Of a DNA stretch of 12,373 nucleotides, positions 6,310 to 12,373 are shown piece after piece. The notes under the pieces are model-generated. The model was given only the letters and a program-made list of their open reading frames with translations. It searched no databases and had not been told where the DNA came from. A program made the translations under genes and the position numbers. Where the stretch lies: the NCBI GenBank assembly GCA_049522565.1, contig JBEKNT010000183.1, forward strand, positions 1 to 12,373. Reading direction: 5' to 3'. Every line of letters begins with the position of its first letter. Position 1 is the stretch's first letter. Origin of the DNA: JASHVB01 sp049522565 (lineage in GTDB: Bacteria; Pseudomonadota; Alphaproteobacteria; Acetobacterales; Acetobacteraceae).

Positions 6310-7593
6310 TCAAAACAACTGCAACAACTGTGCCTTCAGATAGGCGGTCTCGGGCAACTGCGGATGCACCGGATGGTCCGGTCCGGCGCCCGACGTGCAC
6401 AAGATCCGCCCCTCGCGGCGCGCGCGATGCAGGCCGAAGGCGATTTGCGCCGTCCAGGCCTCCAGCGGCGCGTGATGGCTGCACGACGCCACGAACAGGA
6501 ACCCGCCCGGCGCCACCAGCGCCGCCGCCAGCCGCGCCATGCGGCCATAGGCACGCAACCCCGCCTCCGCATCCTTGCGCGAGCGCGCGAAGGCGGGCGG
6601 ATCGCACACCACGATGTCGAACTTTTCCCCGCCGGCAGCGAGGGCCGTCATGATCTCGAACGCATCGCCGCGCTGCGTGGTGACATGCTCTGCCAGGCCG
6701 TTCAGCGCCGCGGCCTGCAGCGCCAGATCCAACGCCGGCGCACTGGCGTCTGCCAGCACCACGGAACCCGCCCCGGCGGCAGCGCAACGCAGCCCGAAGG
6801 CACCGGTGTGGCAGAACACGTCGAGCACCCGGGCGCCCGTTGGCAATGATGGCATCTCCCCCTCCCCCCAACCTTGGTCCGCTTCGCGGCCCAAGCCCAC
6901 AAGGGGAGGGGGAGATGCCAACAGCGCGGCAATGCGATCCCGATTGCCCCGCTGGTCGAAGAACCAGCCGGTCTTCTGGCCGGCCAGCAGATCGACCGGG
7001 AACCGCACGCCGCCTTCCACCACCACCACCGCCGCGGCGTCGGAGCCGTGCAGCAGCGTGACGCCCTCCGGCAGCCCCTCCAGCTTGCGCGCGCCCGAGT
7101 CGTTGCGGCCGACGATGGCGCGCAATGGCAGCAACCCGCGCAGCGCCTCGACGATCAGCGGCGTCAGCAGCTCCATGCCCGCGGTATTCGCCGCCAGCAC
7201 CGCCACGTCGTCGTAGCGGTCGATCACCAGCCCGGGCAGCCGATCCGCCTCGGCATGCACCAGCCGATGGAACGGCCCGTCGCACACCCGCTCCCGTAGC
7301 GCGATCGCCGCCGCCAGCCGCGCGCGCAGCCAGTCCACGCCAATGGCCGCGTCCGGGTCGCGATCCAGCAGCCGCGCGGCGATCAGCGAGTGCGGGTTGA
7401 ACATAAAGGTGCCGAAGCGGCCACCGTCGTCGCCCTCCAGGCACACCAAGCCGCCCGGCGTCAGCCGCCGGTATTCCGGGCGCATGGCGATCTCGTTGGA
7501 GAACACCCAGGGCGCCCCGGCGCGCAGCCGCCGCCCCTGTCCGGGGCCCAGCCGCAGCACCGGCCGATCGGCGCTTGCCTCACGCTGCATCAC
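6310..7593 (-). CDS. Class I SAM-dependent rRNA methyltransferase, RlmI family
   Basis: This 427-residue protein resembles RlmI, which makes m5C in 23S rRNA. The N-terminal PUA-like RNA-binding domain covers about 12-85 (LRLGPGQGRRLRAGAPWVFS). A linking domain follows (HAEADRLPGLVIDRY, 113-127), then FDQRGNRDR (212-220), the SAM-binding motif VLDVFCHTGAFGL (256-268), the DPPAF motif (331-335) and the catalytic-type cysteine in ASCSHH (371). Residues about 226-248 (starting ASPPPLVGL, ending GEGEMP) are encoded by a 69-bp palindromic element and break the usual short link between QR.NR and motif I. The frame is kept. The start is GTG at 7593 or ATG at 7590, with AGGGG 7-10 nt upstream. It is divergent from the GT87-like gene. 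Confidence 0.92.
   Translation of the reverse strand: MMQREASADRPVLRLGPGQGRRLRAGAPWVFSNEIAMRPEYRRLTPGGLVCLEGDDGGRFGTFMFNPHSLIAARLLDRDPDAAIGVDWLRARLAAAIALRERVCDGPFHRLVHAEADRLPGLVIDRYDDVAVLAANTAGMELLTPLIVEALRGLLPLRAIVGRNDSGARKLEGLPEGVTLLHGSDAAAVVVVEGGVRFPVDLLAGQKTGWFFDQRGNRDRIAALLASPPPLVGLGREADQGWGEGEMPSLPTGARVLDVFCHTGAFGLRCAAAGAGSVVLADASAPALDLALQAAALNGLAEHVTTQRGDAFEIMTALAAGGEKFDIVVCDPPAFARSRKDAEAGLRAYGRMARLAAALVAPGGFLFVASCSHHAPLEAWTAQIAFGLHRARREGRILCTSGAGPDHPVHPQLPETAYLKAQLLQLF
6851..6919. repeat. 69-bp palindromic element inside the methyltransferase gene
   Basis: GGCATCTCCCCCTCCCC (6851-6867) is exactly inverted at 6903-6919. An inner imperfect palindrome (CTTGGTCCGC / GCGGCCCAAG around a TTC loop, about 6873-6895) lies between the arms, so almost the whole element folds into one hairpin. 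Its length is 23 codons and it is read in frame as part of the methyltransferase. It has the structure of a REP-like or protein-coding palindromic element. Confidence 0.8.
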
Positions 7594-7669
7594 ATTCCAG
7601 CCCCTGAAACCTTCCTACAACCGGCCATCGCATAGACCCGGGCCGACGCTCGCCCGCAGGACCCGCATC

Positions 7670-8941
7670 ATGCCCGAACCGCGCCCCGCGCGCCCCCTGC
7701 TCGATACGCTGCGCTCGGCCGACTGGCTGACGCGCGACCGCGTCGTCGCCTGGAGCAGCATACTGCTGATCGAGGAACTGCTGATCGTCGGCTTCCTGGC
7801 GCTGTGGCAGCATGGTGTGTTCGTGGCCGTGCACAACCCGCCCTCGAGCGATTTCGTCAGCTTTTACGCCGCCGGCAAGCTGGTGCTGGCTGGCACGCCG
7901 GCGCTCGCCTACGATCAGGTGGCGCATCACCTGGCCGAACAACAGGTATCGTTCGCCGGCGCGGGCTACCAGTATTTCTTCTACCCGCCGGTGTTCCTGC
8001 TGCTGTGCGCTGCGCTGGCGGCACTGCCCTACTTCGTCTCCTACGCGCTGTTCCAGGCCGCCACGCTGGTGCCGTTCATCCTGGTGATGCGCGCGGTGCT
8101 GCGGACGCAGGACTGGCGGTTTCTGCCGGCGCTGCTGGCCTTTCCGGCGGTGTTCTGGACGCTGGGAGTGGGGCAGAACGCGTTCCTCACCGCCGCGCTG
8201 TTCGGCGGCTTCACCCTGTTGGTGGACCGCCGCCCGGCCGCCGCCGGCGTGCTGCTCGGCCTGCTGTGCTACAAGCCGCATTTCGGCCTGCTGGCGCCGA
8301 TCGCGTTGGCGGCCGGAGGGCGTTGGAGGGCGTTTGGCGCCGCACTCGCCACGGTGGCCGCGCTGGTCGGTCTGTCGGTCCTGCTGTTCGGCTGGGCGAC
8401 CTGGCAGGCCTACCTGTCCGCCTTCGCCGGCTCCAACCGCGTGTACGAATCCGGCGCCATCGACTTCGCCGGTATCGAGACGCCGTTCGGCGCCGCGCGG
8501 TTGCTCGGCTTCCCGGCCGGTTCCGCCTACGCGCTCCAGCTCATCAGCACCCTGGCCATGGCCGGGTTGACCGCGCTGATCTGGCAGCGCCGCATGAGCC
8601 AGCCGCTGCGCTGCGCCTCCCTGCTGGCCGCGACCCTGCTCGCGGTGCCACTGGCCTTGCTCTACGACAAGCTGCTGCTGCTGGTGGCGATCGGCTGGCT
8701 GCTGCGCGAGGCCCACGCGAACGGCTTCCTGCCATGGGAAAAGCTGGTGCTGCTGCTGACCTGGCCCGCCTCCCTGGTGACCTGGATGGTCGGCGCCGGA
8801 CTGCACGTACCGCTCGGGCCGGCGATCAGTGGCGCGGTGCTGCTCCTGTGCGTCCGCCGGGTGTGGCAGGCGCTGTCGGCGCGGCCGGCACCAGCCGCGC
8901 CGACCCAAGGGGAGGCTCAGGTTTTCGGTGCGACGCCGTAG
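7670..8941 (+). CDS. Glycosyltransferase family 87 (DUF2029)-like membrane protein
   Basis: This 423-residue integral membrane protein has roughly ten hydrophobic segments, beginning near residues 28-46. After the first segment comes PSSDFVSFYAAGKLVLAG (58-75), with the Asp typical of the polyprenyl-phosphate-dependent GT-C fold, then YQYFFYPPVFLLL (100-112), a signature of the DUF2029/GT87 family that includes alpha-mannosyltransferases. A role in moving a sugar from a lipid carrier onto an envelope glycan is inferred; donor and acceptor are unknown. The start at 7670 has CAGGA 9 nt upstream (7656-7660). The frame is open further upstream, but that part lies opposite the methyltransferase gene and is not supported. 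The 3' end overlaps the convergent hydrolase by 25 bp. Confidence 0.85.
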   Translation: MPEPRPARPLLDTLRSADWLTRDRVVAWSSILLIEELLIVGFLALWQHGVFVAVHNPPSSDFVSFYAAGKLVLAGTPALAYDQVAHHLAEQQVSFAGAGYQYFFYPPVFLLLCAALAALPYFVSYALFQAATLVPFILVMRAVLRTQDWRFLPALLAFPAVFWTLGVGQNAFLTAALFGGFTLLVDRRPAAAGVLLGLLCYKPHFGLLAPIALAAGGRWRAFGAALATVAALVGLSVLLFGWATWQAYLSAFAGSNRVYESGAIDFAGIETPFGAARLLGFPAGSAYALQLISTLAMAGLTALIWQRRMSQPLRCASLLAATLLAVPLALLYDKLLLLVAIGWLLREAHANGFLPWEKLVLLLTWPASLVTWMVGAGLHVPLGPAISGAVLLLCVRRVWQALSARPAPAAPTQGEAQVFGATP

Positions 8942-9789
8942 GCCTTGAACCAGGTCAGCATGCGCTCCCAGGCGCTGATCGCGTCGGTCGCACGATAGCT
9001 GGGGCGGTAGTCGGCGTTGAAGCCGTGCGGCGCATCCGGGTAGACGACGATCTCCACCGTCTTGTGCGCGGCTTTCGCCTTGGCCTCGGCCTCGCGCACG
9101 TCGGCGACCGGGATGCTCGTGTCCTTGCCGCCGTACAGGCCGAGCACCGGGCATTTGATCTGGTCGGCGATGTCGAGGACGGTGTGCGGCTGGATGTCGC
9201 TGACAGCGCCCTTGATCGGGCCGTACCACGCCACCGCCGCCTTCAGATGCGGATTCTGCGCGGCATACAGCCAGGTCTGCCGCCCGCCACGGCAGAAGCC
9301 GGTGACGCCGAGGCGGCCGGTGTCCCCCTTGTTGCTGCCCGCCCAGGCCGCCGTGGAATCGAGGTCGGTCATATACTCGGCGTCCGGTTTCTTGGAGATG
9401 ACCTCTTTGAAGATCGTCGGCACGTCGGTCATCTTCGACAGGTCGCCAATGCGCGCATAGTACTCCGTGGCGACCGCGAGGTAGCCGAGCTTGGCGAGGC
9501 GCCGGCAGAGGTCCTTGATGTGCTCGTGGACGCCGAAAATCTCCTCGTTCACCAGGATGACGGGGAAATGGGTGCCCTTGGCCGGGCGGGCGTAGTAGGC
9601 GGGCAGATGACCGTCCTTGACGGGGACCTGGGTCTCGCCGGCATCGAGCCCGGCGGTGTCGGTGGTGATGACCTGCGCGTCCACGCGCTGGGTGGCGAGG
9701 GTGAAGCCGCTGATCAGGCTGGTCATCACCAGGCCGCGGCGGGCGAGCGGATAGCGTTGCAGGCCGGCCAGTTCAGACAGGTCGTTCAT
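8917..9789 (-). CDS. Dienelactone hydrolase family protein, probably exported
   Basis: This 290-residue alpha/beta hydrolase has the Cys-Asp-His triad of dienelactone hydrolases: the nucleophile elbow GFCRGG (C166), GKDTSIP (D223) and PHGF (H255). The conserved acidic pair NEEIFG (82-83) interacts with the nucleophile in this family. The N-terminus has an arginine pair and a hydrophobic stretch, ARRGLVMTSLISGFTLA (16-32), ending near VDAQ, which looks like a Tat-type signal and suggests a periplasmic enzyme. Carboxymethylenebutenolidase-type ester or lactone hydrolysis is the family activity; the substrate here is unknown. The start is placed at 9789 because a G-rich ribosome-binding site (9795-9801) lies about 5 nt upstream; a longer start at 9849 adds residues without family support. 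Confidence 0.9.
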   Translation of the reverse strand: MNDLSELAGLQRYPLARRGLVMTSLISGFTLATQRVDAQVITTDTAGLDAGETQVPVKDGHLPAYYARPAKGTHFPVILVNEEIFGVHEHIKDLCRRLAKLGYLAVATEYYARIGDLSKMTDVPTIFKEVISKKPDAEYMTDLDSTAAWAGSNKGDTGRLGVTGFCRGGRQTWLYAAQNPHLKAAVAWYGPIKGAVSDIQPHTVLDIADQIKCPVLGLYGGKDTSIPVADVREAEAKAKAAHKTVEIVVYPDAPHGFNADYRPSYRATDAISAWERMLTWFKAYGVAPKT

Positions 9790-10174
9790 GTGGGTCCCCC
9801 CCTTGTTGGTGCGTTGGGAGAGAATTGGCGAGAACGCGGGTTCGCGCAATGCGGATTCCGGCGGCGGTCGGAGCAGGGCCCTGGCGGGTGATTATGGCAA
9901 ACCCCGGCCCGCCCTCGTCGTCCAGGCCGATGCGTTCGAGGCATTGCCATCGGTGACCGTGCTGCGTCTGACCAGCGACCCGCACGACTGGCCGCTATTC
10001 CGCGTCACCCTGGCGCCGGGGCGTATCAACGGCTTGCGGACGCCGTCGCAGGTGATGATCGACAAGGTGGCGACAGTCCCACGCGGGAAGATCGGCCAGG
10101 GCATCGGCCGCATCGATGCGGCAGCGATGCACGCTGTTGATAGGGCACTGGCCAAGTTCCGTGGACCTGGATGA
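9788..10174 (+). CDS. PemK/MazF-family toxin with disrupted N-terminus, probable pseudogene
   Basis: From residue 34 onward (nucleotide 9887) the frame reads GDYGKPRPALVVQADAF, then TVLRLTSD, LFRVTLAP, NGLRTPSQVMIDKVATV and GQGIGRID, a full match to the MazF/PemK endoribonuclease core. The first beta-strand of the family (the RGD/RGE...V region) is not found in this frame. An ATG at 9849 lies where a MazF start would be expected but is out of frame, 41 nt from the GAT codon of GDYGK, so a small indel or replacement of the 5' end is likely. No antitoxin gene precedes it: the neighbour is the divergent hydrolase, whose start codon overlaps this ATG. GTG at 9809 is another possible start. Confidence 0.7.
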   Translation: MWVPPLLVRWERIGENAGSRNADSGGGRSRALAGDYGKPRPALVVQADAFEALPSVTVLRLTSDPHDWPLFRVTLAPGRINGLRTPSQVMIDKVATVPRGKIGQGIGRIDAAAMHAVDRALAKFRGPG

Positions 10175-10210
10175 GTCGACGCCGAACCCTTGCGTGCTCC
10201 GCCCGCAGCA

Positions 10211-10235
10211 ACCGGCCAGACCGTCTGGCACCGGT
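10211..10235. repeat. Imperfect hairpin between the MazF-like and LysR genes
   Basis: ACCGGCCAGA and TCTGGCACCGGT flank CCG. The inner stem GCCAGA/TCTGGC (10215-10220 and 10224-10229) is perfect, and the outer part pairs with a 2-nt bulge. It lies between the 3' ends of two convergent genes, so it could help stop transcription from either side, but no T-run follows. Confidence 0.4.
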
Positions 10236-10250
10236 CGCTCGGCGTCACCC

Positions 10251-11144
10251 TCACCCTACCCTCTCCCGCATCGCGGGAGAGGAAGCCTCGCGCCGCTGTA
10301 GCCGATCCCCATTCGCCAGGATCGTCTCTGCCAACGCCGCCGCCGGCCCGCGCCGATCCCGCCCGCCACCCTGCACGACGAACTCCACCTCCCCCAGCTC
10401 CGGCAGCCGATACGCGGCCGGCACCTCCGACAGCCCCTCCGGCATCAACCCGCGCGCGTGCACCGTCACGCCCAGCCCGGCCAGCGCCGCCGCGCGCAAC
10501 CCGCTCAGGCTGCCGCTGGAGCACACGATGCGCCACGGCCGGCCGATCCGCTCCAGCGTCTCCAGTGCCACGGTCCGAGTAATGCTGGGCGGCGTGTAGA
10601 GGATCAGCGGCAGCGGCTGCCCCGGATCGATCCGCGTTCCCTCGGCGCCGATCCAGGCCAGCCGGTCGCGCCACACCAGTCGCCCCCGATCGTCCCCCGC
10701 CCGCCGCTTGCACAGCGCCACGTCCAGAACGCCGTCGTCCACCATGCCGTTCAGCGTGGCGCTGAGATCGACCGTCAGCTCCACATCCACCAGCGGGTGG
10801 CGCTGCACGAAGTCGCGCAACACCTCCGGCAGGCGCGACGACACGAAATCCTCCGACGTGCCGAACCGCACCCGTCCGCGGAGTTGCGAGCCGGCGAAAT
10901 AGCGCTGCGCCCGCTCGTTGGCCTCCAGGATGGACCGGGCGAACCCGACCATCGCCTCGCCGTCGGCGGTCGGCACGACGCGGTGGGTGTCACGCACGAA
11001 CAGCCGCCGTCCGGCCGCCTCCTCCAGCTTGCGCACGTGCTGGCTGACGGTGGACTGGCGCAGTCCAAGCCGTCGCCCGGCCTCGGTGAAATTCCGCGTC
11101 TGCGCCACGGCCAGGAAGCTGTCCAGCAACACCGGGTCGAGCAT
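10251..11144 (-). CDS. LysR-family transcriptional regulator
   Basis: This 297-residue protein has the LysR winged helix-turn-helix at about 4-62 (LLDSFLAVAQTRNFTEAGRR, then QSTVSQHVRKLE) and a periplasmic-binding-like effector domain from about residue 90 (RVRFGTSEDF, GLGVTVHARGLMP). The start at 11144 is chosen over an in-frame ATG at 11186. The protein then begins with the usual MLDPVLLDSF, GGGG lies about 8 nt upstream, and a promoter with its -10 box at 11176-11181 sits between the two candidates. The last residues (about REASSPAMRERVG) and the stop come from a palindromic repeat. It is divergent from an SBF-type transporter, the usual sign that it regulates that gene; the inducer is unknown. 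Confidence 0.93.
   Translation of the reverse strand: MLDPVLLDSFLAVAQTRNFTEAGRRLGLRQSTVSQHVRKLEEAAGRRLFVRDTHRVVPTADGEAMVGFARSILEANERAQRYFAGSQLRGRVRFGTSEDFVSSRLPEVLRDFVQRHPLVDVELTVDLSATLNGMVDDGVLDVALCKRRAGDDRGRLVWRDRLAWIGAEGTRIDPGQPLPLILYTPPSITRTVALETLERIGRPWRIVCSSGSLSGLRAAALAGLGVTVHARGLMPEGLSEVPAAYRLPELGEVEFVVQGGGRDRRGPAAALAETILANGDRLQRREASSPAMRERVG
10260..10282. repeat. REP-like palindrome covering the 3' end of the LysR gene
   Basis: CCTCTCCCGC (10260-10269) and GCGGGAGAGG (10273-10282) form a perfect 10-bp stem around ATC. It is preceded by CACCCTCACCCTA, the wording that commonly leads such repeats. It encodes the C-terminal SSPAMRER part of the LysR protein, and the LysR stop lies 7 nt beyond it. 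Confidence 0.65.
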
Positions 11145-11160
11145 CGCCAGCGCCCCTTTA

Positions 11161-11204
11161 TCACAAAACACGATCACAATAAGCATGCCGAGCGTACTTC
11201 ACAA
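11161..11204. promoter_or_regulatory. Shared LysR/transporter control region with three TCACAA repeats
   Basis: TCACAA occurs at 11161, 11174 and 11199, the last two extended to TCACAATAA. On the minus strand TTGTGA (11199-11204), a 17-nt spacer and TATTGT (11176-11181) make a reasonable sigma-70 promoter for the LysR gene. The repeats coincide with its -35 and -10 boxes, which would suit autoregulation by LysR. Confidence 0.5.
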
Positions 11205-11226
11205 TAACTGTCCATGGCGCGATATC
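11198..11226 (+). promoter_or_regulatory. Possible promoter of the SBF-type transporter
   Basis: TTCACA (11198-11203; five of six bases match TTGACA), a 17-nt spacer and GATATC (11221-11226; three of six match TATAAT) would start transcription near 11233, about 22 nt before the transporter ATG. The -35 box overlaps that of the LysR promoter on the other strand. The weak -10 fits a gene that needs an activator. Confidence 0.35.
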
Positions 11227-11254
11227 CGCGACCGGAACCCGCAAAGGCCCCGCC

Positions 11255-12247
11255 ATGAACAAGTTGCTGTCCCGGCTGCCGATCGATCCCTACATCCTGG
11301 CGATCGTCGGGATGGTGGTGCTGGCGTCCATCATCCCAGTGCGGAACAGCGGCGCGGTGGCCGCCGGCTACGCCACCAACGCGGCGATCGCCCTGCTGTT
11401 CTTCCTGCACGGCGCGCGCCTCCAGCCGAAGGCGGCCCTGGCCGGAGCGCGGCACTGGCGGCTGCATGTCGTGGTGTTCGCCAGCACCTTCCTGGTGTTC
11501 CCGGCGCTCGGCCTGGCCGCCCGCGCCCTGGCGCCGACGCTGCTGACCCCGCCGCTGTGGACCGGCCTGCTGCTGCTGTGCGTGCTGCCGTCCACCGTGC
11601 AGTCGTCGATCGCCTTCACCTCGATCGCCCGCGGCAACGTGCCGGCGGCGCTGTGCGCGGCCACCGCCTCCAACCTGCTCGGCATCCTGCTGACCCCGCT
11701 GCTCGCCGGCCTGTTGCTGCGCACCCAGGGCGGGTTTTCCATCAGTGGAGTCGGCGACGTGGTGTTGCAACTGATGGTGCCGTTCGCCGCCGGCCAACTC
11801 GCGCGGCCCTGGATCGCCGTCTGGGCCGGCGCCAACAAGACGCTGCTCGGGTTGGTCGATCGCGGCTCGATCCTGCTGGTGGTCTACGTCGCCTTCAGCG
11901 AGGGCGTGGCGCACGGCATCTGGCACCAGCTCGACGCGTCGCGGCTGGCGACCCTGCTGTTGCTGGATGCGGCGTTGCTCGGGGCGGTGCTGCTGGCCAC
12001 TTCAGGCATCAGCCGTTTGCTCGGCTTCAGCCGGGCGGACGCAATCACCACGGTATTCTGCGGCTCCAAGAAGAGCCTGGCGAGCGGCCTGCCCATGGCG
12101 AGCGTGCTGTTCGCCGGCCAGCCGGTCGGGCTGATTATCCTTCCGTTGATGCTGTTCCACCAGATCCAGCTCATGGCCTGCGCCGCCCTGGCGCGGCGCT
12201 ACGCCACGACCCACGATCAACTGTCGGCCGCCGGAGCGAGGGCGTAG
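11255..12247 (+). CDS. Bile acid:sodium symporter (SBF-like) family transporter
   Basis: This 330-residue inner-membrane protein has about ten hydrophobic segments and belongs to the SBF-like branch typified by E. coli YfeH. Conserved features visible are FFLHGARL (49-56), LPSTVQSSIAF (111-121), ATASNLLG (136-143), which resembles a crossing-helix ion site, and CGSKKSLASGLPMA (269-282). Members move organic anions with sodium or protons; the substrate of this branch is not established, and bile acids are unlikely in a free-living bacterium. The start has AAAGG 7 nt upstream (11243-11247). It is divergent from a LysR regulator that probably controls it. Nothing is truncated. Confidence 0.92.
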   Translation: MNKLLSRLPIDPYILAIVGMVVLASIIPVRNSGAVAAGYATNAAIALLFFLHGARLQPKAALAGARHWRLHVVVFASTFLVFPALGLAARALAPTLLTPPLWTGLLLLCVLPSTVQSSIAFTSIARGNVPAALCAATASNLLGILLTPLLAGLLLRTQGGFSISGVGDVVLQLMVPFAAGQLARPWIAVWAGANKTLLGLVDRGSILLVVYVAFSEGVAHGIWHQLDASRLATLLLLDAALLGAVLLATSGISRLLGFSRADAITTVFCGSKKSLASGLPMASVLFAGQPVGLIILPLMLFHQIQLMACAALARRYATTHDQLSAAGARA

Positions 12248-12373
12248 CCACGCGTCGGGCGGAACCGCGTCAGGGTCCGCCGCGGAATAACCGAATCATT
12301 GACGGGCGGATCGCAACGCCCCGTGCCATGGCCGGCGCAGGCCGGCCACCCACGGTCTTTCCGTTGTCGCATA
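12248..12373. other. Region after the transporter, with two palindromes
   Basis: No gene is seen up to the window edge. A hairpin GCGGAACC / GGGTCCGC with a 6-nt loop (12259-12280; one mismatch) starts 12 bp after the stop. TGGCCGGC / GCCGGCCA around GCAG (12329-12348) forms a perfect 8-bp stem inside a longer imperfect palindrome (12322-12354). The second resembles the dispersed CCATGGCCGG...CCGGCCA repeats of alphaproteobacteria. Neither has a T-run. Confidence 0.5.

Noticed and set aside
7580..9891. Very long open frames over the GT87-like and hydrolase genes on both strands (549 and 695 codons)
   Set aside because: They cross two real genes of known families, are Arg/Ala/Gln-rich and show no domains; they result from high GC at third codon positions.
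11145..11186. LysR start at the upstream ATG (11186)
   Set aside because: The extra MLIVIVFCDKGALA lies across the predicted -10 box and is not typical of LysR N-termini; 11144 has a ribosome-binding site.

Overview
The window is high-GC DNA with alphaproteobacterial character. The hslVU proteins have the alphaproteobacterial look (for example a GPTGCGKT P-loop), and the gaps are rich in short GC-rich palindromes of a kind I associate with Acetobacteraceae and their relatives. The family-level placement is inference. No rRNA, tRNA, CRISPR array or intact insertion sequence is visible.

Layout from left to right: three short hairpins in a row (60-131); a 12-TM MFS transporter on the minus strand (142-1524); a HigBA-type toxin-antitoxin pair on the minus strand whose toxin has lost its N-terminus (1801-2390); the hslV-hslU protease operon on the plus strand (2455-4342) behind a good sigma-32-like promoter; a tandem repeat and a large palindrome (4351-4470); a solitary AbrB/MazE-type antitoxin (4535-4774); a metallo-beta-lactamase-fold hydrolase on the minus strand (4807-5787); a 158-bp MITE-like element with perfect 16-bp inverted ends and a 4-bp target duplication (5923-6080); an RlmI-family rRNA methyltransferase on the minus strand (6310-7593) that carries a 69-bp palindromic element in frame; a divergent GT87-type membrane mannosyltransferase-like protein (7670-8941); a convergent exported dienelactone hydrolase (8917-9789); a MazF/PemK-like toxin without a recognisable N-terminus or antitoxin (9788-10174); and a divergent LysR regulator / SBF-type transporter pair (10251-11144 and 11255-12247).

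How the genes work together: HslV and HslU form one two-component protease. The LysR regulator probably controls the divergent bile-acid-symporter-like transporter from a shared 110-bp promoter region. The other genes look like independent housekeeping or accessory units.

No complete new defence or metabolic system is visible. Two patterns stand out. First, GC-rich palindromic elements have entered coding sequence: one lies wholly in frame inside the methyltransferase, and another supplies the C-terminus and stop codon of the LysR gene. Second, every toxin-antitoxin locus here is incomplete (truncated toxin, solitary antitoxin, toxin without partner, and perhaps a ParE-like scrap), each at a junction between conserved genes.
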